In this document: positions 55,922 through 64,000 of the stretch, one piece after another | How the letters are laid out: every line of letters starts with the position of its first letter | Position numbering within the stretch: the first letter of the stretch is position 1 | NCBI GenBank assembly: GCA_000169995.1 | Contig: AAZW01000003.1 | Coordinates: 124,001-188,000, forward strand | From: Vibrionales bacterium SWAT-3 | Lineage (GTDB): Bacteria; Pseudomonadota; Gammaproteobacteria; Enterobacterales; Vibrionaceae | Length of the DNA stretch: 64,000 nucleotides | Direction of reading: 5' to 3' | The notes under the pieces: generated by a model | Databases searched by the model: none | What the model was told of the DNA's origin: nothing | The model's input: the letters and a program-made list of their open reading frames with translations, nothing else | Translations under genes and position numbers: made by a program

Positions 55922-57298
55922 TTAAGACTGATTCCAACAGTGGAACGTAGCGTAACTGCCCCACGGTGAAACACTCTCTATATTGATAGCCGGTCGGTGC
56001 TCGATAAACTTCTTCACCACTAAATCACCCACTAGCAAATGATTCGGCTCACTCAAGCCACGAAGTAATGCGTATTGTATTGTCCAAGGGCCAATGCCTT
56101 TTAGGTCAATCCATTTGGAAGGGTGCTCGGCTTGGTTGTCGACCATGTATTCGGCAAAACGTTTTAGGGTTTCCTTTCGACTTCCCGGCATTCTTAAGAA
56201 AGTTACATCCGCCTCAGCTATTTGCTTTGGAGTCGGAAAGTATGTTTTCTCGTCTGCACCAGACAGCTCTCTAACCAACAGGTTCAGCTGACCAATCGCC
56301 GCAGTGACCGAAACTTGCTGACCGAGGATCGCCCTAACTCCGGCCTCCCAAGCACTCCACACCCCAGGGATACGAATGCCACTTCTGGCGACTAAGTTAG
56401 GATCTATCGTCGCAAAAAAGGCTTCAACTTTAGCGATGTCGACATCAAGGTCGAACATACGTCGAATATGAGCAATCAAACTTCGCAGCTGATTGATATC
56501 ATCCAACTCAAATTCAATGTCTAATCGGTTCTTTTTAGCTAAGGTCGCCTTAAACCAACCTTTCGAGCCATTTACTGTCACAGTTCGTTGGTAATAGTCC
56601 TCGCCGACCTCTTCTATTCCCTCAATCATTCTTCGTCGATAGAAATCCAGCAAATGACTCCAATCTAATGGGCCATGAAAAGTCAGTTGGACGTGATTAC
56701 TCAGACTGTCATCTGGTTTGGCTCGTCGAATCTGACTGGGTGAAAGCTTCAGCTCCTTTTGAAAGGCATCATTGAAACGACGCGTACTATTAAAGCCACT
56801 CGCAAAGCCGACATCTGTGACGCTCATACTGCTGGTGTGTAGTAACTGCTTGGCAAACATCAGCTGGCTATAAAGACTGTACTGCTTGGGCGACACGCCA
56901 ATGTAAGTATCGAATAGGGTTCGCAAATACCGATCGGATATCCCTAAACGTGCTGCAAGGTCGGTGATTGAGCCTGAACTCAATACGCCGTTATCGATCA
57001 GCTGCATCGCTCTAAGAAAAGTGGTTTCAACACCTTTCCATGCTGGTGAGAAAGGAGCACTGTCTGGTCGACAGCGTAAGCAAGGTCGGTAGCCTGCTTT
57101 TAATGCCTGAGCCTGATGAGAAAAATATTCGACGTTCTCTTCTTTCGGTGGTGTTGCGGGGCAGATAGGGCGACAGAAAATCCCCGTCGTTTTTACCGCA
57201 GTGAAGAACATACCATCAAAACGCGCGTCTCGCGCATAGCGAGCTAAGTGGCACTGCTCATTAGTTAACGTACTGTTGTGATGGATATTTTTCGACAT
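55922..57298 (-). CDS. alkA: DNA-3-methyladenine glycosylase with Ada-type N-terminal domain
   Basis: A 458-residue fusion. Residues about 10-85 are the Ada zinc/methyl-acceptor domain (FFTAVKTTGIFCRPICP, RPCLRCRPDS, all four cysteines present). Residues about 95-185 form an AraC helix-turn-helix. The C-terminal half is AlkA, with the helix-hairpin-helix LKGIGPWTIQYALLRG and a catalytic aspartate in LVGDLVVKKF. It can sense methyl phosphotriesters and excise alkylated bases, combining repair with transcriptional control of the alkylation response. The end (SPWGSYATFHCWNQS) is normal. Confidence 0.92.
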   Translation of the reverse strand: MSKNIHHNSTLTNEQCHLARYARDARFDGMFFTAVKTTGIFCRPICPATPPKEENVEYFSHQAQALKAGYRPCLRCRPDSAPFSPAWKGVETTFLRAMQLIDNGVLSSGSITDLAARLGISDRYLRTLFDTYIGVSPKQYSLYSQLMFAKQLLHTSSMSVTDVGFASGFNSTRRFNDAFQKELKLSPSQIRRAKPDDSLSNHVQLTFHGPLDWSHLLDFYRRRMIEGIEEVGEDYYQRTVTVNGSKGWFKATLAKKNRLDIEFELDDINQLRSLIAHIRRMFDLDVDIAKVEAFFATIDPNLVARSGIRIPGVWSAWEAGVRAILGQQVSVTAAIGQLNLLVRELSGADEKTYFPTPKQIAEADVTFLRMPGSRKETLKRFAEYMVDNQAEHPSKWIDLKGIGPWTIQYALLRGLSEPNHLLVGDLVVKKFIEHRPAINIESVSPWGSYATFHCWNQS

Positions 57299-57536
57299 AC
57301 TCTATTCTTCCCTTTGGCCATAATTTTGGCTCCGATAACAAAAAGTTTACCGTGAATAACCACTGTCGCTAGCCATTTTCGGAACTGAAGGTTAGATAAA
57401 TCACAAAAAAGGGTTTTATTTTTATCCAATTCGACTAAATTTAATCAAGAGAAGTCAATCTTCTCACAACGTCAAACGATAGGTACTTAGCACGCCAAAG
57501 ATGCAGAGACCTATCGAATATAAAAAGGAAAAGGCT

Positions 57537-57740
57537 ATGGTTCTTCACACGTGTCGTATTGTTTTATCAAACCAACAGGTTCTCACCAGTCAATCAGTCG
57601 AGCAATCACTCGGCTTTCTTGAAGAAAAAGCAGATCATGGGATTACTAAAATTGAGATAGACGCAACGGACGGACACACCATCCATTCGTACATGTCACA
57701 CTCTCTTGAAGAGTCTATTGAAAACCTAATGAACCTATAA
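57537..57740 (+). CDS. Small protein, 67 aa, unknown function
   Basis: AAGGA at 57525-57529 places the start at 57537 (MVLHTCRIVLSNQQVL); the frame is open to 57501. It is acidic at the C-terminus (IEIDATDGHTIHSYM, SLEESIENLMNL) and looks like a small alpha/beta protein. A terminator follows. No family was recognised. Confidence 0.6.
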   Translation: MVLHTCRIVLSNQQVLTSQSVEQSLGFLEEKADHGITKIEIDATDGHTIHSYMSHSLEESIENLMNL

Positions 57741-57866
57741 GTGTCCTGATAAATCTCTACGTGTTCTCACGCGATAGAAATAGGGTTACGCGTACCAGGC
57801 TTAAACAGTTTTCCGACTTAGAGCTTTCTCTAAATTGGGCAATATGAATATATCTGGTTTAAACAA

Positions 57867-57897
57867 AAAATGGCTCCCCAACTGGGAGCCATTTTTT
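57867..57897. terminator. Bidirectional terminator
   Basis: AAAATGGCTCCC pairs with GGGAGCCATTTT, with A and T runs on both sides, between the 67-residue ORF and the convergent hdfR gene. Confidence 0.88.
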
Positions 57898-57935
57898 ATC
57901 TCATCAACACTGTATGTTGGTGGCAGACTGCAACT

Positions 57936-58826
57936 TTATTCTGGTGCTTGTTCAGCTGCTTGTTGCAACGTGTACGCTGTCGATGGGTCGATCTCATTAA
58001 CCAACTTCTCGACCTGCATGATCGCATCCACAGAGGTGCTATTTTTACGGTAGCTCAGATAAATCGGGCGATACCAATCTTCCACCCCTTTCACCTTATG
58101 CAACTGACCCGACTCGATAAACGGTTCAACAAGAGAAACAGGTAAATAAGCACTACCGCCTTTCTCTAAAATAAAATCAAGGGCGATACGAGCGGTAGAA
58201 GTGCGTAAGTACGGTGCTGGTACTTTTGGATGACGCTCTGCGTGCTCAGAACCAAAACGCGTTCCCCAATCGACATAAACGTATTTATGTTGGAACACCG
58301 ATTCCAGATCATCAGGCTGTGTCGACACCAAAACGAGTACTAAGTCAGCGACTTTTTTACAGTTCAGCTCTTCTGCTTTGATCTGGTCAAAAGCGAAAGC
58401 CATATCTAAGGTACGTTCTAGCAAGTTTCGGTTCAGTTGCTCACGCCCCATCACCTCTGCCATAAAGCCGTAACCACCAAAAGAATCGGTCACGACGCTC
58501 AAACAGTTTTGCAAATACGCATCCCAAATATTCGGCGTACCACCCAGTGTTAACTGCAAGGCTTTTCCGCTCTCTAATGACAGCTCAAACTTGGCCTGCT
58601 GTAAGGTTGAAACCATCACCTCAGCGTAACCAATCAAACGCTCACCGGAAGAAGTGAGCTTGATGTTATTGCGGTCACGAATGAACAACTGAGTATCAAA
58701 ATAGCCTTCCAGCTGTTTGATTCGCGCACTCACCGCCGCTTGTGTTAAATACAAGTTTTCAGCAGCACGCCCAAAGTGGCGCACCCTTGCAACCTCAAGA
58801 AAGGTTCTAAAGACTTTCACATCCAT
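57936..58826 (-). CDS. hdfR: LysR-family regulator HdfR
   Basis: A LysR regulator of about 296 residues whose N-terminus (MDVKVFRTFLEVARVRHFGRA, then AAENLYLTQAAVSARIKQLE) matches HdfR closely. The in-frame ATG at 58835 would add three residues. In enteric bacteria HdfR represses the flagellar master operon and activates gltBD. Divergence from maoP, as in Escherichia coli, supports the name. Confidence 0.88.
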   Translation of the reverse strand: MDVKVFRTFLEVARVRHFGRAAENLYLTQAAVSARIKQLEGYFDTQLFIRDRNNIKLTSSGERLIGYAEVMVSTLQQAKFELSLESGKALQLTLGGTPNIWDAYLQNCLSVVTDSFGGYGFMAEVMGREQLNRNLLERTLDMAFAFDQIKAEELNCKKVADLVLVLVSTQPDDLESVFQHKYVYVDWGTRFGSEHAERHPKVPAPYLRTSTARIALDFILEKGGSAYLPVSLVEPFIESGQLHKVKGVEDWYRPIYLSYRKNSTSVDAIMQVEKLVNEIDPSTAYTLQQAAEQAPE

Positions 58827-58980
58827 CAAATACATCTCTGTAATAAATCTGCTAACAAGCGGATCTAGGATTGTTTATCGTAAAGGCAAAAACGTTTTGT
58901 TTCCTATTTTAGCCTTTTAACAATATTTTCGCGTGAGCAATAAACACTAATTTCTATCTAACCACATTACTGAGGCTGAT

Positions 58981-59334
58981 ATGTCTGAGACCGAATTCCG
59001 TCACGGAAAAAAACGTTTTTATGACACCATTAAATTCCCACGAGGGTTCGCTAAGTCGGGTGATTTTACTCTTTCAGAAGAGGAAATCCTAACCTTGTTT
59101 GGTGACACTATGCTTGCACTTGAGACTGGCGAACTTACGCCAACCAATGCAGAAGAAAAGCACTTCATTAAAGTGTTGTCTCACCCTCATAAGGCAAAGT
59201 CCAAGTTAGAGCGTGTTTGGTTGAAGTACATTCAACTGGCTCGTGGACGCCGTCGCTTTCATACCCTAAACGGCTGCAAACGCGGCGAAGTGCCTAGGGA
59301 AGAATACGACAGTGAGTTAGTGTTAGAAGATTAG
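58981..59334 (+). CDS. maoP: MaoP (YifE, DUF413) macrodomain Ori protein
   Basis: A 117-residue protein of the MaoP/YifE family: RFYDTIKFPRGFAKSGDFTLSE, ELTPTNAEEKHFIKVL and GRRRFHTLNGCKRGE. MaoP acts with the maoS site to constrain the Ori macrodomain in enterics. GAGG precedes the ATG. Adjacent divergent hdfR is the conserved context. Confidence 0.92.
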   Translation: MSETEFRHGKKRFYDTIKFPRGFAKSGDFTLSEEEILTLFGDTMLALETGELTPTNAEEKHFIKVLSHPHKAKSKLERVWLKYIQLARGRRRFHTLNGCKRGEVPREEYDSELVLED

Positions 59335-59341
59335 TAAAATC

Positions 59342-59382
59342 GCTCAAAGTGATACCTCATCACTTTGGGCTTTTTTTTACCT
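59342..59382 (+). terminator. Terminator after maoP
   Basis: GCTCAAAGTGAT pairs with ATCACTTTGGGC over a 5-base loop, followed by T8. Confidence 0.9.
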
Positions 59383-59870
59383 TCAAGGTTTACACTTCAA
59401 ACTCGCCTTTTCTCCGTAATTGGTAAGTTTAGCTAACCTAATCAGTTTTACCAATATTTATAGATAATTCATAACGATAGCGTGAACAAAACGCTCATAT
59501 TACTCAATCGAGTGAGTTTCTAACCCAACCCCGTTTATCGTTCACCATCTGAACCTTCCTTTTATCACGATAGTGTCACGTTGCCATCATTATTTTTCTA
59601 GGCTCAACTATACTCACAAAGCTCGTCAATAGACCGACTGTTTCAGAGCCTGAATTGAATCAACATCGCTGTATATGACAAGCGTATTAATCTTGTTTAA
59701 CGCCACCAAATATCCATACAATTATTGTGCAATTTTGAGAGTTCTAGTCACAGATACGATGAAAAAAGTAAAAACTTGACCTAAAACAATAGCAGAACTC
59801 GATAACTTATTTTATAATGCGAATTAATGTTTCAGAACACTATAAAATTTAATTTCTAGGGGCAAAATCA
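59383..59870 (+). promoter_or_regulatory. nagB upstream region with a NagC-like site
   Basis: No ORF lies in this 488-bp gap. Close to the start, TTATTTTATAATGCGAATTA (about 59808-59827) resembles NagC operators in its A/T-rich arms around a CG core; it lies about 45 bp before the nagB start. The remainder shows no recognisable feature. NagC control of nagB is usual in Vibrio; the site itself is only a motif match. Confidence 0.4.
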
Positions 59871-60671
59871 ATGAGACTTATTCCATTAAGCAACAAAGCT
59901 AAAGTAGGTAAATGGGCTGCTCGTCATATCGCAGATTCAATCAACAAGTTCGCTCCAACGGCTGAGCGTCCATTTGTACTAGGTCTTCCTACTGGTAGCA
60001 CACCTCTAACTACTTACGCTGAGCTAATTGAACTTTACAAAGCTGGCGAAGTTAGCTTCAAGCACGTTGTAACATTCAACATGGATGAGTACGTTGGCAT
60101 CGACCCTAACCACCCAGAGTCTTACCGTACATTCATGCACGAGAACTTCTTCAACCACGTTGATATCCAAGCAGAAAACATCAACCTGCTAGACGGTCAA
60201 GCTGAAGACATCGATGCTCACTGTGCAGCATACGAAGAGAAAATCCGTTCATACGGCAAAATCAACCTGTTCATGGGCGGCGTAGGCATCGACGGTCACA
60301 TCGCATTCAACGAACCAGGTTCTTCTCTATCTTCACGCACTCGTATCAAAACGTTGACTGAAGACACTCGTATCGCGAACTCTCGTTTCTTCGATGGCGA
60401 CATCAACCAAGTACCTAAATACGCACTAACTATCGGTGTTGCTACTCTTCTAGATTCTGAAGAAGTAATGATCCTTTCTCTAGGCCACAACAAAGCACAA
60501 GCGCTTCAAATGGCTATCGAAGGTTCTGTAAACCACATGTGGACTGTTACTGCTCTACAAATGCACCGTAAAGCTATCATCGTTGCTGATGAGCCAGCTC
60601 AACAAGAGCTAAAAGTTAAGACTCTACGCTACTTCCAAGAGCTAGAAGCTGAAAATATCCAAGACCTATAA
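59871..60671 (+). CDS. nagB: Glucosamine-6-phosphate deaminase
   Basis: A 266-residue NagB that keeps all known active-site residues: D72 (FNMDEYVGI), D141, H143 and E148 ([13 protein letters not shown]), plus the phosphate loop LPTGSTPL. It converts glucosamine-6-phosphate to fructose-6-phosphate and ammonium, the last step of chitin sugar use, which fits the chitinase in this window. Codon use is strongly biased to the most frequent codons, which suggests high expression. Confidence 0.97.
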   Translation: MRLIPLSNKAKVGKWAARHIADSINKFAPTAERPFVLGLPTGSTPLTTYAELIELYKAGEVSFKHVVTFNMDEYVGIDPNHPESYRTFMHENFFNHVDIQAENINLLDGQAEDIDAHCAAYEEKIRSYGKINLFMGGVGIDGHIAFNEPGSSLSSRTRIKTLTEDTRIANSRFFDGDINQVPKYALTIGVATLLDSEEVMILSLGHNKAQALQMAIEGSVNHMWTVTALQMHRKAIIVADEPAQQELKVKTLRYFQELEAENIQDL

Positions 60672-60689
60672 TCTCAGGTTTTGTTGAAC

Positions 60690-60717
60690 AAAAAGCCACA
60701 TCATGTGGCTTTTTTTG
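60690..60717 (+). terminator. Terminator after nagB
   Basis: AAAAGCCACAT pairs with ATGTGGCTTTT, followed by a T run. Confidence 0.92.
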
Positions 60718-60952
60718 TACCTGAAATCCGCTCTCAGTGAAAAACGGACCAATAGTTAAATCCATTTAAGCTGATGGTAACCAAAATCAGGAGCATCAGA
60801 ATGAGTTGTGTAGATCAGAAAAAATGTAGCTGAAGTGAATACAAAAAAGCGATTCCTCAATAACAGAAACCGCAATCAATATTTATTCTAGGATGGGTAA
60901 AACAAGTTGTCGCGAGTTGTTGTGTCGCTAAGAAAGCGCCCAATAACGAAAT

Positions 60953-61543
60953 CTAAGAACTCAAGGCGTTGTCGCGACATAAGGTGTTAATAATGTCTGT
61001 GATAGCCAAAACAATGGTCGACTTCACTTTCTGATGGTGTCGCCCTAAGAACATTTGAAGCATCGGGCCAGACATGGTTTCAACCATCTCTGCATCGTAT
61101 TCGATAGGCATAATACGCTGAATCGCGTTCACCTTATTAAGCTCAAAGATCACGTCAACTTCAGTAAAGCTGGTGTCGTCGCCTTGTAATTTCGCCCACT
61201 CTTTCAAGGTAACGAAAACCTCTAAATCGTCATAGAGCTCTTTACTGATAACCCCAAGACCCAAGAGTAACTTACCACGAACCATTATCTCGCCTAATGG
61301 CCCACCGCTGTTGAGTAGCGGTTCAACAACGAATTTAATCGCCGTGTCGTCTTTCTTAAAGATGTTTTTTAAAACCGCATCCACCGTGTCATCCAATGCA
61401 TCATAAGCTGCCATCAAGCAGGCGCTAGCACTCTCAGCTTCAGATAAGGCTTCGAGTAATTCAGTTTCATGACTAGGATGTATTGGCATAACGGCTCGGC
61501 AATAAGAAAGTGCCACAGGTGTGGCACTTTGATGATTTATCAT
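60953..61543 (-). CDS. mtlR: Mannitol operon repressor-type protein MtlR
   Basis: A MtlR-family protein. The core ([51 protein letters not shown] and [12 protein letters not shown]) matches MtlR. Two starts are possible: ATG at 61543, which overlaps the mtlD stop as ATGA, and ATG at 61489 ([10 protein letters not shown]), after a perfect hairpin (61507-61530). The second gives the usual N-terminus; the first would make the hairpin part of the coding region. MtlR represses mannitol genes in enterics by an unclear mechanism. Confidence 0.88.
   Translation of the reverse strand: MINHQSATPVALSYCRAVMPIHPSHETELLEALSEAESASACLMAAYDALDDTVDAVLKNIFKKDDTAIKFVVEPLLNSGGPLGEIMVRGKLLLGLGVISKELYDDLEVFVTLKEWAKLQGDDTSFTEVDVIFELNKVNAIQRIMPIEYDAEMVETMSGPMLQMFLGRHHQKVKSTIVLAITDIINTLCRDNALSS
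61507..61530 (-). terminator. Perfect hairpin at the mtlD-mtlR junction
   Basis: AAAGTGCCAC pairs with GTGGCACTTT over a 4-base loop. On the reverse strand it follows the mtlD stop by 10 bp and is followed by TTATTG rather than a long T run. It may act as a partial terminator or as a stabilising hairpin between mtlD and mtlR. Confidence 0.5.
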
Positions 61544-62688
61544 TTCAATGCTAGATAAGCTTGTTCCGCTAGTTTAACAACTTCTGAGTCGATATTCAGC
61601 TCAGAATAATGCGCTAATGTCTCAGCAAAACCTTTTTCTGCGAACATTGCCTGAAGTTCAACCGCTTGAGGGTCATCTTCATTCTTGTAATGGAACGCAG
61701 CAGCGATTGCTTTTACAAGGTGCGTATTCGGTAGACCATACTCTAATGTACCGTTTAGAGGCTTAACCAGACGATCCTGTGGGCTCAGCTTGCGAATTGG
61801 CTGGCGGCCAACACGGTCAACTTCATCACGCAAGAATGGGTTAGCAAAACGACCTAGAATTTTTAGGATGTAAGCCGCGTGTGCTTCTGGATCAAAGCCG
61901 TAGCGCTTAATAAGAACTTCACCGCTCTCTTCCATGGTTGCTTTTACTTCAGCATAAATCGCTTGGTCTTCAATCGCATCTTTGATTGTTTCGTGACCCG
62001 CTAGCACGCCAAGGTAAGCGGTAACCAAGTGACCAGTATTAAGCGTGAACAATTTACGCTCAACGAAGGCCATTAGGTTGTCAGTGCACTCCATACCTGG
62101 GATGTTTGGAATCTCACCTTTAAATTGTGTTTGGTCTACGATCCACTCGCTGAACGTTTCAACCGTTACTGCTAGTGGGTCTGTTTCGCCTGCTTCAGCT
62201 GGCGGTACGATACGGTCAACCGCTGAATCAACAAAGCCAATATGCGCTTCAGTGAACGCTTTCATTTCATCAGAAAGGTGCTCTAAAACCGCAGCTTTAA
62301 GCTGGCTAGTACCACGAACCATGTTCTCTGCTGCGATGATGTTCATTGGTGCAGTGTTGTTTGCTGCTGCACGCTTTTCAATACCTTGAGCAATAGACTT
62401 AGAGATAATCTTAAGAACCGTTGGACCAACCGCTGTGGTCACAATGTCAGACTCAGCAATGCAATCGACCACTGCGCTTGTTGCCGAGTTTACTGCTGTC
62501 ACGTTCTTAACGATCTCAACAACGCACTCTTCACCCACAATCTTCACTGGGTATTCTTGGCGTTCAATTAACGCATTCACAACCGTTTCATTTACGTCAG
62601 CAAAAGTAACCTTCATACCAGCGTCAGCAAGAAGCTTACCAATGAAACCACGACCGATATTACCTGCACCAAAATGTAACGCTTTCAT
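61540..62688 (-). CDS. mtlD: Mannitol-1-phosphate 5-dehydrogenase
   Basis: A 382-residue MtlD. The N-terminal Rossmann motif [16 protein letters not shown] is at residues 5-20; [18 protein letters not shown] and [17 protein letters not shown] are family segments. It oxidises mannitol-1-phosphate, made by the MtlA phosphotransferase system, to fructose-6-phosphate with NAD+. It lies between mtlA (183 bp upstream) and mtlR (4-bp overlap). Confidence 0.96.
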   Translation of the reverse strand: MKALHFGAGNIGRGFIGKLLADAGMKVTFADVNETVVNALIERQEYPVKIVGEECVVEIVKNVTAVNSATSAVVDCIAESDIVTTAVGPTVLKIISKSIAQGIEKRAAANNTAPMNIIAAENMVRGTSQLKAAVLEHLSDEMKAFTEAHIGFVDSAVDRIVPPAEAGETDPLAVTVETFSEWIVDQTQFKGEIPNIPGMECTDNLMAFVERKLFTLNTGHLVTAYLGVLAGHETIKDAIEDQAIYAEVKATMEESGEVLIKRYGFDPEAHAAYILKILGRFANPFLRDEVDRVGRQPIRKLSPQDRLVKPLNGTLEYGLPNTHLVKAIAAAFHYKNEDDPQAVELQAMFAEKGFAETLAHYSELNIDSEVVKLAEQAYLALK

Positions 62689-62817
62689 AATTTTGACCTT
62701 ATAAATATTTGAATCTAGATAGCTAACTGCTCAACCACATGCCTGATGATTAACTAGAGACATTAAGCAGTAAGCTATTCAGACTGAATCTGGTTAAGAC
62801 AGATTAAGACCGAAAAT

Positions 62818-62843
62818 GAGGCCAGTAGGGGGATACCGGCCTC
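62818..62843 (-). terminator. Intercistronic hairpin after mtlA
   Basis: On the reverse strand GAGGCC pairs with GGCCTC (loop about 14 bases), followed by ATTTTC. It lies about 30 bp after the mtlA stop and may lower mtlD expression or stabilise the mtlA transcript. Confidence 0.45.
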
Positions 62844-62871
62844 CTTCACTTAGGAGCTTGACTAGAGCTTT

Positions 62872-64000
62872 TTAGTTTCCGTTGAGAATGCGTAGAACAT
62901 CAGCAGGGTTTGTTGTGTTCTGTAGGCATTCCACAGCGTCTTCATCATCAAGTGAATTGGTAATAGCCATCAGCACCATGTTGTGCTCATCGCCTTGTGC
63001 GGCAATACCGATAACCATCTTAGCGATATCGTCTTCATCTTCGCCCCACTGAATACCTTCAGGGTACTGACAGAATACGATGCCGGTTTTTTGTACATAT
63101 TGTTTCGCTTCGATTGTGCCGTGTGGTACTGCGATAGACTCGCCTAGGTAAGTAGATACAAGCTCTTCACGAGCAAACATGCCATCTACGTATTCTGGTG
63201 ATACATTGCCAAGCTTCACTAGTTGGTCGCCAGCAAACTTGATTGCGTCTTCTTTCTGAGTCGCTTTAAGGCCAAGGAAAATGCTGTCATTAGTCAGTGC
63301 AAGCTTGTTGCCTTCTTGAGCTGGTGCTGCTGCAGGAGCCGGAGCTTCTACCTTCGCTTCACCACTTTGGGCATTGACAAGTTCTGCTACTAGGTTGTCG
63401 TATACTGCACCATCTAAGAAGTTATTCAGAGACATGTGCATTGCACCAGGAATGGTTTTACGTGCACGGTCTGTTAAATCTTTATGCGTAATAACAATTT
63501 GTGAATCAGCTGGTAGGTTGTTGATTGCGTAGTTAGTTACCGTGATATTTAGGCCCGCTGCATCTACTTTCTTACGCAGTAGACCTGCACCCATTGCACT
63601 TGAACCCATACCCGCATCACATGCTACGTATACTGCTTTCACGTCAGCTAGGTTGATGTCTGCACCCGTTGCTGCACCTTTAGAAGACGCTTTCATGTCT
63701 TTCATTTGTGCTGATGCTTTCTCTAGTGAATCTTCCTCATCATCTTGCGCTGATGTTTTAAGAAGGATTGACGCTACAACAAACGATACTGCCGTTGCTG
63801 CGATAACCGATAGAATCACGCCGATGTAAGAGCCTTTTGGTGTCATCAACAGAATCGCGAAGATAGAACCAGGAGATGCTGGAGAGATTAGGCCAGAGCT
63901 GAACATTACGTTAGTGAATACACCAGCCATACCACCTGCGATTACCGCAAGGATTAGACGTGGGTTCATAAGAACGTATGGGAAGTAAATTTCGTGGATA
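62872..64000 (-). CDS. mtlA: Mannitol-specific PTS enzyme IICBA, C-terminal part
   Basis: The gene runs off the right edge; about 376 residues are visible of an expected 640 or so. The end of the EIIC membrane domain is followed by an EIIB domain with the phospho-cysteine in VAYVACDAGMGSS-like sequence (ACDAGMGSSAMG) and, after an Ala/Pro-rich linker (APAPAAAPAQEG), an EIIA domain with the phospho-histidine in VPHGTIEAK. All three modules are in one protein, as in Escherichia coli MtlA. It imports and phosphorylates mannitol. Followed by mtlD and mtlR. Confidence 0.93.
   Translation of the reverse strand, partial: IHEIYFPYVLMNPRLILAVIAGGMAGVFTNVMFSSGLISPASPGSIFAILLMTPKGSYIGVILSVIAATAVSFVVASILLKTSAQDDEEDSLEKASAQMKDMKASSKGAATGADINLADVKAVYVACDAGMGSSAMGAGLLRKKVDAAGLNITVTNYAINNLPADSQIVITHKDLTDRARKTIPGAMHMSLNNFLDGAVYDNLVAELVNAQSGEAKVEAPAPAAAPAQEGNKLALTNDSIFLGLKATQKEDAIKFAGDQLVKLGNVSPEYVDGMFAREELVSTYLGESIAVPHGTIEAKQYVQKTGIVFCQYPEGIQWGEDEDDIAKMVIGIAAQGDEHNMVLMAITNSLDDEDAVECLQNTTNPADVLRILNGN

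Overview
The window is chromosomal DNA of a Vibrio, most likely of the Splendidus clade. The case rests on moderate GC content, the gene set (NhaD, TrhO, DUF2850, a chitinase whose catalytic residues match the numbering of Vibrio harveyi ChiA, the hdfR/maoP pair, and mtlA-mtlD-mtlR), and a CsrB-type RNA with a UvrY/VarA-type upstream box. Species was inferred from protein content only; no database search was run.

Layout. 1-7.4 kb: lactate use (edge-truncated LysR regulator, lldP, lldD, then a FAD/Fe-S D-lactate dehydrogenase), with a MITE between the last two. 7.5-12.4 kb: a four-gene peptide/nickel-type ABC importer with a fused double permease and a Zur-like palindrome at its start codon. 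12.6-16.1 kb: a DinF-like MATE gene interrupted near its 3' end by a group II intron in antisense orientation. 16.3-20.1 kb: AraC/GyrI regulator, aminotransferase, trhO, YdcH-like protein. 20.1-30.9 kb: a two-component system divergent from a DUF5666 lipoprotein, then a GNAT enzyme, a broken phosphodiesterase-like gene, a broken large lipoprotein and a glycine-zipper lipoprotein. 31-35.7 kb: DUF1840 gene, an IS110/IS1111-type element, and a diguanylate cyclase gene cut by an ISAs1-family element with a 10-bp target duplication. 36-41.2 kb: pirin, ppnP, DUF2850 and a frameshifted GH18 chitinase. 41.2-50.7 kb: hydrolase/TetR, AEC transporter, acyltransferase, tandem PTPS-fold protein, AraC/YHS pair, DUF2608 phosphatase-like protein, START-like protein, MAPEG. 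50.7-53.2 kb: csrB RNA, yjiH-yjiG and a 60-residue ORF. 53.4-59.3 kb: nhaD, two alkylation-repair genes, hdfR/maoP. 59.8-64 kb: nagB and the mannitol genes mtlR, mtlD, mtlA (mtlA runs off the right edge).

How it works together. Most of the window is carbon acquisition (lactate, chitin/amino sugars, mannitol) under global control, since CsrB titrates CsrA. Two genes or operons 35 kb apart share an identical 16-bp Zur-like palindrome in the same orientation relative to the gene, which suggests a small metal-starvation regulon.

Caution. Four genes (phosphodiesterase-like protein, large lipoprotein, chitinase, YHS protein) are split by 1-2 base indels although their sequence is otherwise well preserved. 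This pattern could be residual sequencing error as easily as real decay. The intron and the ISAs1 insertion are clean, well-delimited events.
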